Under the pieces are notes generated by a model, which was not told where the DNA came from, ran no database searches, and worked only from the letters and a program-made list of their open reading frames with translations. Made by a program: the position numbers and the translations under genes. From the NCBI GenBank assembly GCA_029851415.1, contig CM056742.1, positions 82,698,748-82,762,747 of the forward strand: 64,000 nt of DNA, read 5' to 3'. Position 1 is the first letter of the stretch; every line of letters begins with the position of its first letter. This stretch comes from Eretmocerus hayati. Its lineage: Eukaryota > Arthropoda > Insecta > Hymenoptera > Aphelinidae. Of this stretch, positions 30,931 through 43,053 are shown in pieces.

Positions 30931-33820
30931 CAGTAATGATAACTCAGGCCCAAGAAATGAAGGGAGTGGTCTGCACTATAGGCCAGAACACATATTTTCA
31001 ATTCAAATGGAGCGTCTGAACACGAATTTTATGCTTGTTTCAACCCAAGACGCAAGGAGATTTTGCTGGATGCGAAGAACCTGTTCGTTCGAAGGCTTTC
31101 TTGGCGTGAGAATGAATCCTGACGGGGTCGCTGAAATCGGAGCCCGGGATCGCGTTCAGACAGTAATGTTTCAGTACACTCGCATCGAAAGCCTGCGGTT
31201 TCTGCCCCGATGCCGGGGCAGAAAATCCCGCATTGCCGCCCAGGGGAAAAGACGACTGAGTATGCGCATCAGACCTCGGGCTGCTACAATGCATGCTCCG
31301 ACGTTTTCTAACCTGTACGGCGGTACGGGATTTTGCCCCGAAATCGTGTCGTAAACCATAGAACTCCGATGAAAGTGTATACGCACCAGACGAAAGCAAC
31401 CCATTGCGGCCACGGTTATCCCGCCCTCGCTTGGCGGCTCGTGCGGCAACTCACCCGGTCCGCAATGTGTCACTTTCAGCCCCTCGCGGACGCAGGTGCG
31501 TAATATACTATTGCGCCAGAAAATCATATTTGGATGTCCCTCGACAGCGAAGAATTGTTTCTCTGTAATTCTTGATTAGGGAGGATTAGTAAAACAAAAG
31601 TTGGTTTCTCATGTTCTGAAAGCTACCGACACGCTCTCCTAAAATAGTTTCAATGATATAAGTGGACTGATCCGGGCACCAAAAAATATCTAAGCCACAT
31701 ATGTTGACGTATAACTGTTTGAACTCTCCGGATTCGTGGTTGCAGTCAGTTCTAGATGTAGATCCTATTATGCGAACTAGTTTTGAATGAATTAACTGAA
31801 TCCTCTGTTACTTCAAAAACTCACGTTTAGCTTGCTTAAACGATGACAATCATACGGGTCTTCATCTGAGTTTTTTAACCACATATTCTGAGAATTCAGA
31901 CAATTGTACGTCGAAATATGTGAATGAAGATTATGGGTTTTGGTAATCAGTCCAGTTATACGATCGGAACTAGTTTGGAAGATCGTGCCTTTGATCCTCA
32001 ACACATGAAAATGCCTATGTTTTCAATAGTCCTTACTCTTAGAAATTACGACAAATGAATTTCCCGCTTGCTCGAGGCAGACGATCATCCTTTCTTACGC
32101 AAAATGTCCGTCTAAATACTATCCTATGCTCCGGTTCAAGCTACCACGTCAGGATACTTGTCAACGTCAAGAAAATTCTTGGAAGAAACTGGTTTTCGCT
32201 CTTAGGAAAGAATCCAGACTTGTAGGGTCGAAGCGGGCATGTAATTCGTGTTCAGACAGTCCTTTTGAATCGATAGTATGTGCTTCAGTCCATCGTACAC
32301 ACTCCTTTTTTTAACTCGTGTACCTGTGTAATGTAAGAACTCCCGATGTCGTACAGTCCAGTAGAATCGAGATTCTTCGGTTCGTAACGCATGTTTCCCA
32401 TGGCTTTTCTCTCTTTGGAACGTCGGTAACTTTGATAATCCAATCTAACGACCTGAATTTTGCTCAAATAGCTCCGTATTGAAAGGTCTTGAATGGTTCT
32501 TTAATATGTCACAAAACTACTCTCTTCGGTTTATGGTCAATAACTTGAAGGGTCACTTCCAGTTATTTCTTAGCATATCTTAATTTGAAATCGACTTGAT
32601 AGTTTCAAATCCGCGAGCAGTTGCTCGATACTTCCATCTTGTTTCAAAGCTTTGCGAAATACGCAAATTACTCTGAGGATACGACCATCCATTGTGGTTC
32701 AGATAAGTGTATGATGTTGTCCGAGAGAAAAAAATTCCATTTTATGATGCTCTTCCCAAGCTTTAGTTTTGCATTTCTCGCAAGAAGAAGTAAGAAATAC
32801 ATCGAGCACACTGATCTTACTGTGCAGCTGTCCGTGGAGGATGGCGTCAGTGAGATCAATACTGACCTCCTCTATAATAATCCAAATTATGAAAACAAGG
32901 CTTCTCAAGTAGAACGATTCTGCCAGGTTCGAAGTCACGAGCTGGCACTAAACGTCTTCCACATTTTTCAGAGTATTCCACTTTGATTGACTCGGCGAAG
33001 TTTCTTTTTTTTAGGATCTTGTATCATCTTTAATGATGGGTTTCTATCTCTCTCCTGTTTGTGTATACATAATCTATCTTCCCTGATAACTCGCTGCGAT
33101 TTTTCTGTGAACTGATTTAATGTGACCTGGTCTGGTGCCGAATTAACAGATCTCGTAAACATCAAATTCACTCTCTCCAAACAACGTCTATTGTCAAATG
33201 GACGTAGAGCCTTCAGATACTCTGCTCTTCGACAATCTCGATTCTATGTGACATGTTCATTTCATTATGCTTTCAGAACTTTGTCTATTTCTATGATACA
33301 TTCTCTATATTTTTGCATGCTCACTAGAACAGCTAATATATTGGCATATGCAAGTTCCAGCTCTTTCGAGTCCGTTGGTGCAAAAGGAATGCCTCGATTG
33401 TCGTGAGTCAAGACTTTGTGGGGTTGCGCATAAGTTAGATTTGTTAAAGCATAGACACTACTGACTTACGACTTGTCTCTTTTCAAAAATTTAACCGAGC
33501 TGAGTTTTGCGCGTTAGCTTTTCTTCTTCAACCTTATTCAAGTGATGGTCTTCATCAGATTTCTCCAAATAATTCTTCACGACCTTCCTCTATTCATATA
33601 TTTTCAAGGGTTTCGGAAGCATTGCGCCAAAATCGACAATTCAGTCCATGACCAGTGCTCCGGTACCATGCCACTGTAAATCGTACGGTTGTTCTTACGG
33701 GAGAATCCCAGACTGATATAATACATTGTAGAAATTCTTTGATGGAGTGGAATTATGATAATAAATAGAGGGGAAGTGGTGGGTTTTTGTGGCAATCTCA
33801 ACCATGACCAAGCCTTTCGG
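30931..33820. other. No gene supported; GC-rich patch at 31.06-31.51 kb
   Basis: A patch of about 450 bases is GC- and CpG-rich, with loosely inverted words (GGGGCAGAAAATCCCGC versus GGGATTTTGCCCC), and may be another worn foldback element. A 121-codon plus-strand frame at 32621-32986 contains TDLTVQLSVEDGVSEINTDL then NPNY, an NPxY-like sorting motif. Nothing else supports it as a gene, and an overlapping frame on the other strand is equally long. The remainder shows no family, RNA or repeat that I recognise. Confidence 0.35.
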
Positions 33821-33829
33821 AAGAATTAA

Positions 33830-34738
33830 GAATTTGAAGTCACAACGGCTCGTTGAGCGAGTCCATGAGAAGTTTCATTATGAGCAGTCATTTGGAATGA
33901 CCCGTTGAAACGACTCATTTGGTAGGTTTTCCTACTCAAGCCTCTTTCTACTGGTATCGCAATCTCCTCCAAGAAATTTCCCAGCACTAGCAAAAAACTT
34001 GGACAGTAAAATTTTCTAAATGAGTTGTTCTGAATGACTTGACACAATAAAACGAATATTGGACACCTTCAACGAGTCATTTATGGATGGACTTTTTGTT
34101 TTTACGAGGGTCGATTGGTTCAAAATGACATAGAATGAAATAAATATTCGAGTCGTTCTACGACTTGGTCGTGAACAACTCATTCGTATCCACTATCAAA
34201 CCATAAGTCTGTTCACTGGTTTTATCTTTACAAACATATTTATGGACTTTTTATCCCAACGTACCAAATGATGCGTTTGATTTGAGCTGGTATCATATTT
34301 TTTCACCGTGCTCGGCTTTGGCCAGTGGGATTGGTATACCTCATTCTTTATATTTATTGCTAATTTGGTGTTTCCTTGAGTGACATGCATGTATCTGATT
34401 ATATTTTAACGTATTTTGTAACATTATCTGGACATTCAATTGCATGGTCATGGTTATGTAAACTTAATTCCTACGTTGTTGATGGGTGCGAATGGAAATG
34501 AAACGACTTCTCACCATCTTTTGAAATGTACGTGTTATCATTATCCTTAGAATCTGAGTGATCCAACGTCCATATCTCCTCTTCATCTTCGATATATTAG
34601 GAAACTAATTTTGTCTGCTAAAATTGTGTCTTCGAGTCATTTTAACGAGTGGTTTCATCACTCCACATAATGAAGCAGTTATCGGAGTCAAATAATGACT
34701 CAAATTGTGACTCGTTGAGCGGGTCAACTCAAGGACTC
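33830..34738. mobile_element. Possible worn inverted-repeat element
   Basis: Both ends are rich in GACTC/GAGTC words with inverted correspondence (ATGACCCGTTGAAACGACTC near 33900 versus AACGAGTGG...GACTC near 34640-34720). At the right edge it replaces LINE coding sequence directly after the codons for LVFNDR. Arms are weakly matched, so the limits are approximate. Confidence 0.35.
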
Positions 34739-35463
34739 ATTTGTTTTCACGCCGGTCGTTGAAGACGAGTACATTCAGGGCAGATTCCATTACAGAGAAT
34801 ATCTTTACATCATCTGCGTAGATCGAGGTATAAATGTCCCATGTATACACAGTAAGATCGTTAATGAACGTAATAAATGATATTGGACCAAGATGTGATC
34901 CCTGTGGCACACCCGATGGTGCCACAAACTACTCTGAGATAAAATCCAAGATTCTAACTGCTGACTCCCTATCTAACAGATACAAGGAAAACCAGTCATG
35001 CAAGGCAACCCTAATACCAAAATTTCGAAGTGTATCCAATAATCTTTCATGATTTACAGCATCAAATGCCTCCGAGGAATCTACTCTCTCAACATGAATC
35101 ATCTAACACGCACGGATTTCGACTAAAAATCAACAATTTTAGCTGATTTTCAGCTATTATAGCTGATTTTCAGTGAAAATCCGTCTACGTTAGCTGCAAA
35201 TCAGCTAAAATAGCTGATTCATGTTGAGAGAGTATATATTTCATATCAACCTGGTCGTGGTTACTCAAGCAGTTAGCTAAGAAGTCATGATATGAAATTG
35301 GATTAGTTATCGTCGATCTGCATTTTGAAAAACCGTGTTGGCTCTGAACGGTTTGACTTGAAATGTAATCTGTTAGGTGATCCATACGTCTTTGATTTAT
35401 TTGAATCAAAGATGTATGGAATTCTCCATTTCGAATACTTTGTAGACTATGATTAATCTTCAT
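34739..35463 (-). pseudogene. LINE reverse transcriptase fragment
   Basis: In minus-strand order: DHLTDYISSQTVQSQHGFSK, a QVDMKYI stretch, then (after a MITE) AFDAVNHERLLDTLRNFGIR, a GVPQGSHLGPISFITFINDL block and the catalytic YADDVKIF. This is the central palm of a Jockey/CR1-type RT. It is unlike the LINE at 17-21 kb in detail. Stops (for example just before the GVPQGS block) and two insertions show it is long dead. Nothing upstream (endonuclease) or downstream of the palm is recognisable. Confidence 0.78.
35084..35232. mobile_element. 149-bp TA-flanked MITE inside LINE RT
   Basis: Ends CTCTCTCAACATGAATCA and TGATTCATGTTGAGAGAG are perfect inverted repeats. TA lies on both sides (35082-35083, 35233-35234), as for Tc1/mariner-type insertion. 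The interior repeats TTAGCTGATTTTCAG-type words. Removing it with one TA brings the RT fragments (…MKYI and VDSSEAFDAV…) next to each other. Confidence 0.85.
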
Positions 35464-36764
35464 GATTAGTCAACTTCTCGATGATCTTGTTCTACTGTAC
35501 GAGAAAAAGAGGTGGAGAAGGCTTCATTTCAACTATTAAAATACTACTCTTTGATACAAATGTCTTATGACTAACCATAGATCCGGGTTACGAATTCTTT
35601 CCGTTACTCCGAGAATGGCTCTTTTCTAGTCCGGAAAGAAGATCCAAAATCATAGACCCTAATGCCCAAGCATTTCAGAGCTACAGGCTGTGATCTATTC
35701 TCGACGTGAACTGCGAGTTCGCAGGATGGGATCTGTGAATCCAATGAACAATCAGCGAATTCTTGATCCCATCGGAAATCGTAGTCTTACCGAAATCCAA
35801 TCTCTTGGGAATGTGATCAATAATCCCGAAGACGGGACGGAGTTGGCCATAATTCGCGGGTCCGAGTCACGGCAATGCTCATTTTGGATTGCTCAACGTG
35901 CCCCAACAAGAATATCCTCGCATCCTCCTTGAAACGAGAATTATAACTTCAAATCTGAATGGATACCAACATCTCTCTTCAATTGGATCCTAACAATTCG
36001 ATGAAATGCTTCACAGGTGACCTCATCAGAACGCTAGAAACTCTAATAGACGAAGACCTCCATTCGAAGAGGACTGGCCAATCATCTTGGGTTGAGTGTC
36101 CACAAACCAAATCCTTGACATCGAATTTAATCATCCGAAAAAATCGACTGGAAGTCTCTGGATTTGAATATCATCCTCACCCATCGTCACTAGTCACTCG
36201 GAGAAGATTCTTAGCAGCCCCATACACCGGTACTGGTTACTTACCGACAGTTATTTGCCCAGCAGAAGTGATCTCTAAGTTCAAGAATGCAGGAAAACTT
36301 GGAGTGGATACGAATTCAGAAGATTTGAGCGATACATCTCATCGTTCGAACTGAAATTGCAACGTGGAACTCCTCCTATGTTAGCTCTCTTACAACCTCT
36401 TCTCCTCCCTCGCGGCACGGAAGCACGTCTTTTGCAGCAACACGATTATTGCTGCTAGCGTGAAACAACTCGGGATCTGATCGGCTGTGAATCCTACTGC
36501 TACTACGTTCCATCATGTATGGCACGAGGGAAGTTCATGCGTGATATACATAGGAAACATCATAAGGAAACATAAATTATGGTGGTCATGTCTATCAATA
36601 CCTATCCTCCTTATGCTAATACACTCAAGAGGCGATTTCTCTCTGCAGCTACTCTGCTGCTGTATCAAAAATTCGTAATCAGCTGAAAAGTGGTGGGGAA
36701 TTCGATGCTCCATGTCATGACTGGAAAGTTTCAATTACTCAGTGAGAGAAGTTACAGACATACA
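35464..36764. other. No family recognised; two plus-strand open frames
   Basis: Open frames of 80 codons (35690-35932) and 131 codons (35959-36354) lie close together on the plus strand. The second begins MDTNISLQLDPNNSMKCFTG and includes RKNRLEVSGFEYHPH and RRRFLAAPYTGTGYLPTV. Its composition is plausible for protein, but I know no matching domain. It may be a coding fragment of an unrecognised element. The rest of the stretch is featureless. Confidence 0.25.
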
Positions 36765-37108
36765 CTTACAAGGAAAGATCCAACCTTGCCAGTCCTGGAT
36801 TTGTCTCAAACTTTGGGAATCATCTCATTTTGGTGTAAAATGGAGGTATCTCACAGGGCTCAATCCGATGGGCCTCTCGTCTTGAGATACAGCTATGGAA
36901 ATCAGCATTGGCAGTATATCTATATGCTTGACTCTCCAACATGAGCCTACTTTCAAAATGGCCAATGCTTATTTCTATAGCTGTATCTCAAGATGAGGGA
37001 CCCATGGGATCAAATCTACTGAGATACCTCCGTTTTCTACCAAAATAAAATGATGTCCAGAGTTTGAGACGAATCCAGGACTCGCGAGGTTGGACCTTTC
37101 CTTGTAAG
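36765..37108. mobile_element. 344-bp foldback MITE
   Basis: Ends CTTACAAGGAAAG and CTTTCCTTGTAAG open inverted repeats of about 150 bases that include ATCCAACCT, CCTGGATTTGTCTCAAACT and GAGATACAGCTAT with complements. The loop lies near 36930-36950. No coding sequence; the target duplication is not clear. Confidence 0.8.
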
Positions 37109-37821
37109 TACGGGAGCTAGTGAGCTTTTCTGTGTCACGTTTTTTAATCCATCGAATGAAGCTCAGAACACCTTATTGTGTCGACAGATGACGAAACCGG
37201 CGTCATGCGGTCTAGTATTGGGAAGATGTTTCATCATCGATTTCCAAAATGATTTTTTTGACGGGTTAATGCGCCATGATAACTGGAGAATGAGAACTCC
37301 AGTGATAACAGTCTCATGGTTGAATATACTCAAAAATGACCTTGAGACCGGCCCGGGGTGAGGAGAAACGCGACCATAGATCTCATGTTCCTGAGCTGGA
37401 AAGTTATCGTCAGACTCCTAATAGGCATCTTGCATTTTTTTTACCCCCCCCCCCTCCCTAAAGGGAAGGTTTGGCGAGTTCGAGCGAATCGAGATGAGTA
37501 AGGTGCAATTGGAAAGAAATTCCCAGAAATTGTTTCCATCTTGGGCAAATTGTTTGAAAGTCAGACGATTGTGTCCCTATGACGTCACACGATGCAAGTC
37601 ATCTTACTGTCAAACAATTTGCGCAAGAGTTCATGAGATAAGAATAGAGGAGAGGTGTGGTCGCAGGTAGGGAAATGACAAATCAAACGATCTTCAATTC
37701 ATTTACACTGATATTTATCATCGAATCCTTCTCTCTTGATACAAAGGCTCTTAAGTAAAGCACTTATCACTTACATTTCGAGGTACATGCTCGTATATGA
37801 GAACCAAAGCCGGTAACATTT
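37109..37821. other. No gene supported
   Basis: This holds a homopolymer C tract (about 37446-37456) and a pair of loosely inverted CAAATTGTTTGA / TCAAACAATTTG words (37543-37622). No protein family is recognisable. If the Polinton continues leftwards past the protease, nothing identifiable remains of it here. Confidence 0.4.
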
Positions 37822-38334
37822 TCACGAGGGAATACAGCAACTTTGTTCTTCTTCACTTTCTTCCGTAATTTTTTTCATGAAATCTATCCTAAAACGATTG
37901 ACGATTGAATCGTTCGCTCGTGTGTTAGAGATGAAGATGCTGTGAAACGTGCGTAAACCACTACCACAACACATAAAATACAAAAACATAATACAGTATT
38001 CACCACAAACTTCCGCATCAAAACTCTGCAGCGTCTTCTTGTTCCAGTTGTAGCGGGTACAGTTCCTTCTGAGACGTTCGAGATGATAAGGCGAGGTGGG
38101 TGGCTGTCCGTAATTATCAAAATATTGTCCATGTCCATTCTTTTTGATATAGATCGCGATCCAGTGAGACCCGGGCATATTAGAGGTATGTAGATTTGAT
38201 ACAATGGCCGCAGGCAAACTCAAGATCGCTGGCACGCGGTCAGCTGCATATACACCAATTGAGTTTGCCTTCAAACCACTAATGGCTTGCATTACCTGAT
38301 GGGTATTCATAGTCAACTTCGGATGTGTTGCCAA
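37822..38334 (-). pseudogene. Polinton cysteine protease (adenovirus-type)
   Basis: About 170 codons, uninterrupted. The fold of the adenain/Ulp1-like C5 protease is visible: GSHWIAIYI with the catalytic His, a downstream YFDNYG with the acidic residue of the triad, and a C-terminal VCGEYCIMFLYF with the likely catalytic Cys region. Such proteases mature the capsid proteins of Polintons and adenoviruses. Length is somewhat short for the family, but both active-site blocks are present. It is the leftmost gene of the element recognised here. Because the rest of the element is ruined it is listed as a remnant, although no stop is seen inside it. Confidence 0.85.
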
Positions 38335-38410
38335 TCATCGAAGCGTCGAAATCATCCTCTACGCCTCCTGCACCCAATGGTCCTGTTTGCGAGGCCTCAT
38401 TTCTGTGTTT
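38279..38410 (-). pseudogene. Polinton coding remnant left of the transposon insertion
   Basis: From the inner edge of the transposon a short minus-strand frame (KHRNEASQTGPLGAGGVEDD and about 20 more residues, then a stop) overlaps the start of the protease. It may be the tail of the conserved gene on the other side of the transposon. However, the flanks lack a matching duplication, so continuity is not proved. Confidence 0.35.
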
Positions 38411-39245
38411 CCCTGCTGAAAATAATTCCGTGGGACCCCATGAGATCCCACGGGAGCCCATGGGAGCAGGGCGAGGTCCCATGGGACTTCGTGGGACCTG
38501 GCCCTGGGAAAATTTTTACTCTTCATATTTTGCAGAATTTCGCACCGCAGACGTGCAACATACAAATTTCGACTATTATTCCTCCAGCCCATAAGGTGGG
38601 TGGTGCATGGGGAACAGAGAGTAGATGTTGAGTGGAATATGATCTCGCGACCTGAATAATTCAAGAGATGAATATTTCAAATTCACAAATACTCCGAGAG
38701 TGTCAAAAAAGTGAGCGCCGAGCATCACTTCCTTCACTTCCCTCAAAATGTGCCTCTAGCCGGGAAAGGATGTCTGCGATCTCGTCACGTATCGAAAGAT
38801 CAAAGGAAGAACAACGCTCAAAGTGACAGATTCCATTTGCTCATACTTCACTCAAACTAGTCCATTTCGGTAGCGTGTACATATTGGACCATGTAATGAT
38901 AAGGACTCGTAGAAACGATGTATTATACATAATAAGAGAATCTTGACATTTTTTCACTCAATTGGAAGGAATTCTCATGGTGGGATTGGAAAAGAACACA
39001 AAATATCTTCCATGGTCTGGTTTATTCTCACACATATGTACATTCTCCTACATACACTTCCGTCGGTTGATTATAGTTGATGCACAGTATTGATCGAGTA
39101 GCTGTACCAATTCAGAATGAGAACGATATCAAATCCAAAATCCCATGGACTTTGGTTTTTACGTTCAAGCACGGATCGAAAGTGCTCGAGCATACGGGAA
39201 CATTCTACAAGAAGTTTGGACTAAGATTTCGAATCGGCGTACAGA

Positions 39246-40771
39246 TCATGAATACGTGGTCATGGTCGGGACAGGAATGATGTATCGACTGTCGATCAGC
39301 TCCAGGTAGAAACATATCTTCTTTATCTCTGCAGAATCAACCAGCAAGAGATCTCCATTGATATCGGCTATCTTGTTGAGAAAAGTGAAGTCATGAACTC
39401 TATGGACATCGATATTCTTTGCTGCGATGTACAGTTTATCGTTCAATCTATCTGCCACGGAGAAAGATATCTCTATGAAGCTTCCATCCTTCAGCTGTAC
39501 GGACGAGTTGTTGGAGCGCTCTAAAACTTTTTTTGTGGACCGATACAAACATCCCTGTTTACACATGCGATGATAGACTCCACATTGGTCGCCTGCTACA
39601 TTAATTCCTTGTAACACCCAGTCTGGCGTGACTGAGGCCTTTCCAAAACAGCGGCATTCACCCACCTCAAGCGATTTCACTGTTTCAGTCTTCTTTAGAG
39701 AGCGACAAAATTGAACAGCAGGGGAATCATGACATTGAATGCCGTTTCCTATTGTCTGCGGGGAAGTGCCCATGTTCACATTGCGGCATATCTGGTTTAT
39801 CACGCCTTTCCCTGAATGGACAGTTTTCAAAATTCCTCCATTGCCTGACTCAATTGGATAGCCATTGTGTTCCCCTAAAGGCCCGAAATCAGCTACACTC
39901 TGGGCGAGGTGGGTGAGTTGATGAACATTGAACGTCATAGCTCTTTTCCCATACAAGATCTGCGTTAATGCAACGAAGTTATTCAACAAATTGTGAGCTT
40001 TCAACAAATCCTCATGACTGATCTCATCACTCATGAGAATGTAGATAGCCTCACAATACATACCCCAGTACTCGGCGTACTTGCGGAAGCGAGGGAAGGT
40101 CATCAGAATTGGTAGACTATATGCGAGAGTCCAGTTGTCCCACTTTCTACCATGCCAAAATTTTCGAGATGTGAAAGATCGCGATAAGCGCGCAGCTTGT
40201 TCCGGAACTTTGAAGAATTCCAAATACTCATCAATTTGATCTCTCTCATTTTTACTCAGCGAGTATGGCTTCTTTTCTCGTCAAACCAGTGTCGAGCAAA
40301 CTGTCGACACACACCAAGACTCCCACAATGGAGAATGGCTGGGACCCATCCATTGACGATCTTGAAGTATTTGAGGTTGTCCAGAGGTTAGACGTACTTT
40401 AGTCCGAAAACAGCTTTTCCAGTTACAAGGGCTTGCTCCATGTGTTTCACCGTATCCGCATCGGTTCGTCTGGGCGGTGCGGTTTCTTGGAGCGTGTAAT
40501 AGATGGTTTTCTTTTTCGGATTTTTCAGAGAAGGGATGGCCTCTCCTAATTGTAGACACCAATTACAACCCCCGCTTCCGGTGCACACACGGCAACCTTG
40601 CATCGGCCCCCGTGCCATTGAATCAATACATGAACACAATGCATACACATGTATGTACATGCTTTCGCCATTTATCCGGCACTTGAGACCTTCTTCCGGA
40701 AGTTTATTCATCTTTTCAACAAAAGGTGTCAAAAATGATAACATGCGAGGCTTGCCATGTCCGAACCACAA
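39246..40771 (-). pseudogene. CACTA-type transposase (Tnp2/DUF4218-like), broken
   Basis: The rightmost frame (about 40388-40771) has MWFGHGKPRMLSFLTPFVEK and a zinc-ribbon-like CRVCTGSGGCNWC, matching the Tnp2 catalytic region. A middle part in another frame (about 40225-40400) reads VPAILHCGSLGVCRQFARHW. The left frame (325 codons) gives RSFTSRKFWHGRKWDNWTLA, a LLNNFVALTQILYGKRAMTF stretch and NVHQLTHLAQSVADFGPL, with IESGNGGILKTVHSG after it. These are the blocks of the domain that follows the transposase in CACTA elements. At least two frameshifts disconnect them. The leftmost 150 residues are less conserved and may be C-terminal extension. Confidence 0.75.
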
Positions 40772-40929
40772 GGCAGCAACTACGGATCTTTAATTCCTGA
40801 CCTCAACAGGCAACTCATTAATGATCATCTGTATTGGCCAGACTGAAAACAATGTCCTAGCCATATCAACATCTCGAGCGCCCTCGGTAATTCCAAAAAA
40901 AAGCTTTCCTACAATTTTGCCAAGGTTAC

Positions 40930-41504
40930 AGCCTCTCGTGCCTATACTCACCTACTCATGATTTGTCACCACACAAAGCCAATCCCGTATGAAAAAAGTT
41001 ACCCCCCTAGCTAACCTAGGTTACGAAGTATGGAAATTACCTATCTAATTACGAAGTTTTTCACCCAGCCTTAAGCACACCTATGCAGCTTGAGTGGAGA
41101 ATCTTAGGGGGGTATTTTGTTATAATCAGACCTACTCCAAGCGAGCTGAATTTTACTCAGTTGGTTTTGGTGGGTGATTTTACACGGTTTCGGTCGCGCT
41201 TACCGATTCGAATTTTCACCTAGCTAGGGAGTATGAGTAGAGTTGTGTAGGTATTTCAGCTGCGATCGGTAGATTTACAGTACCAAGACCTAGGTAGTAG
41301 CTGAAGAATTACTTACCCAGGATCCAACTAGGTAGTATCGCACGTTCTACTCAGCCAAAGTTGTCTCCCATCTCGCGAGTATAGGTAAAAACGTATGGAT
41401 TTTCAAACGATCGGGTAGAAAACTCTCACCCAGCTTTGGCTACAGCGGTACAAACGACTGGGTAACCTTATACTTCCTATCCAGCCAGAATCTACACCCA
41501 TCTG
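40930..41504. repeat. Degenerate CCTAGGTAG / TATAGGTA repeat field
   Basis: Loosely repeated words ACCTAGGTAG, ACCCAGC and CGAGTATAGGTA recur at intervals of roughly 130 bases (for example around 41370 and 41505). They are related to the outer arms of the palindrome that follows, and probably represent an expanded arm end. Confidence 0.45.
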
Positions 41505-41803
41505 GCGGGTATAGGTAGAGACGTAGAAAAAATTTTCCACGTAAATTTACCCATTCGTTTTTGGACCTTCCTGGTGAGGCAAATCTGAGGTTTTACCTAC
41601 TCGGCAACTATCCACAGACACCTTAAGTAGGGAGGCCCAACTAGGTAAGATTTTTGTTTTGAGAACCGAAAAAAAAATTATTCGGGTAACTACTTTGAAA
41701 ATTCTGAATTGAGTTTTATTCAGTTACAGGCTCATTTGATCAGAAAATTCAATCCAGATATTTTCATGTTTCAAATTTGAACTTTGGTGTTTAACACGCA
41801 TTC

Positions 41804-41871
41804 ACTCGGAATCGAACCCGAGATCTTTGGATTACAAGTCGAAGACCGTATCCACTAGCCCAAAGTCCTGT
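41804..41871 (-). repeat. tRNA-like sequence, left arm
   Basis: The minus strand carries GGGCTAGTGGAT (box A like), GACTTGTAATC with TGT at the anticodon position (Thr-like), and GGGTTCGATTCC (box B). Acceptor-stem partners are not evident, so a tRNA-derived repeat is more likely than a gene. Confidence 0.55.
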
Positions 41872-42267
41872 AACACAGGCTGTGCACTGATAGCTCTATA
41901 TGAGCTACCAGAATCGAATTAACTGACTATTTTGTGTTTGATTAGCTAGAAGTAGATTATTGAATGACAGAAAATGATCGCGGCTCATATTTTCATGTGG
42001 AATCCTTCTCCGCCTATATAGATGGAGATTATACCCGCCTGACCGTACCCACTTTCCGTTTACCTGGGTAATGCCTGGGGGGTACGGTCAAGTGGGTATG
42101 ATCTTCATTTATAGAGGCGGAGAAGGATTTCATATGAAAATATGAGCCGCGATCATTTCCTGTCATTCAATAATCTACTTCTAGCTAATCAAACACAAAG
42201 TAGTCAGTTAATTCGATTCTGGTAGCTCATATGGGGCTATTAGTGCACAGCCTGTGTTACAGGACTT

Positions 42268-42336
42268 TGGGCTAGTGGATACGGTCTTCGACTTGTAATC
42301 TAAAGATCCCGGGTTCGATCCCGAGTGAGTGCGTGT
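42268..42336 (+). repeat. tRNA-like sequence, right arm
   Basis: Mirror copy with GGGCTAGTGGAT, GACTTGTAATC and GGGTTCGATCCC on the plus strand, again reading outward. Confidence 0.55.
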
Positions 42337-43053
42337 TAAACACCAAAGTTCAAATTTGAAATATGAAAATATCTGAATTGAATTCTCTGCTCAAATGAGC
42401 CTGTAACTGGAATAAAACTCAATTCAGAATTTTCAAAGTAATTACCCGAATAATTTTATTTGTTCGGTTATCAAAACAAAAATCTTACCTAGTTAGGCCT
42501 CCCTACTTAAGGTGTCTGTGAGTAGTTGCCAAGTGGGTAAAACCTCAGATTTGCCTAACCAGGAAGGTTCAAAAACGAATGGGTAAATTTACGTGGAAAA
42601 TTTTTTCAACGTCTCTACCTATACTCGCGAGTGAAGGATGAGCAAATGGAATCTGTCACACTGAGCGTTGTTCTCCCTTTGATCTCTTGGTACGTGACGA
42701 GATCGTAGACATCCTTCCCCGGCTAGAGGCACATTTTGAGGGAGGTGAAGGGAGTGATTCTCGGCGCTCACTTTTTTGACACTCTCGGAGTATCCGTGAG
42801 TTTGAAATATTCATCTCTTCAATTATTCAGGTCGCGAGATCATATTCCACGTAACATCTACTCTCTGTTCCCCATGCACCACCCACCTTGTGGGCTGGAG
42901 GAATAATAGTCGAAATTTGTATGTTGCACGTCTGCGGTGCGAAATTCTGCAAAATATGAAGAGTAAAAATTTTCCCAGGTCCAGGTCCCACGAAGTCCCA
43001 TGGGATCTGGCCGTGGTCCCATCGGATCCCACGGAATTATTTTCAGCAGGGTC

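Larger units (their letters stand above)
41505..42631. mobile_element. 1.1-kb palindromic element with tRNA-like sequence in each arm
   Basis: Arms of about 530 bases mirror each other around 42050-42080 (GGTACGGTCA / TGACCGTACC near the centre), with outer words GGTAGAGACG and CGTCTCTACC. Each arm holds one tRNA-like sequence about halfway. The right edge cuts the transposon's inverted repeat precisely (after TTCACTC), so it inserted later. Its sequence is unrelated to the palindrome at 29.8 kb, although the design is the same. It has no protein-coding content. Confidence 0.75.
38411..43051 (-). mobile_element. CACTA/EnSpm-like DNA transposon with CCCTGCTG ends
   Basis: Inverted terminal repeats start CCCTGCTGAAAATAATTCCG and match perfectly for 25 bases. 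They are followed by clustered copies of the palindromic word TCCCATGGGA, and then by about 350 further bases of inverted similarity (to about 38860 on the left and 42655 on the right). Subterminal repeats of this sort are usual for CACTA elements. Transposase remnants of the Tnp2/DUF4218 type lie inside. A 1.1-kb palindrome has inserted in its right half. Bases next to the ends differ (TTT left, TCG right), so no target duplication is visible. The CCC terminus is unlike the standard CACTA terminus. Confidence 0.75.

Noticed and set aside
31060..31510. Bacterial contamination because of high GC
   Set aside because: No bacterial gene or long coding frame is recognisable, and loose inverted words suggest an old foldback element.
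32621..32986. Membrane receptor tail suggested by an NPNY motif
   Set aside because: A four-residue motif in an isolated frame with equally long frames on the other strand is too weak to call a gene.
30215..42336. Functional tRNA genes
   Set aside because: The four tRNA-like sequences lack convincing acceptor stems and lie as mirror pairs inside foldback arms.
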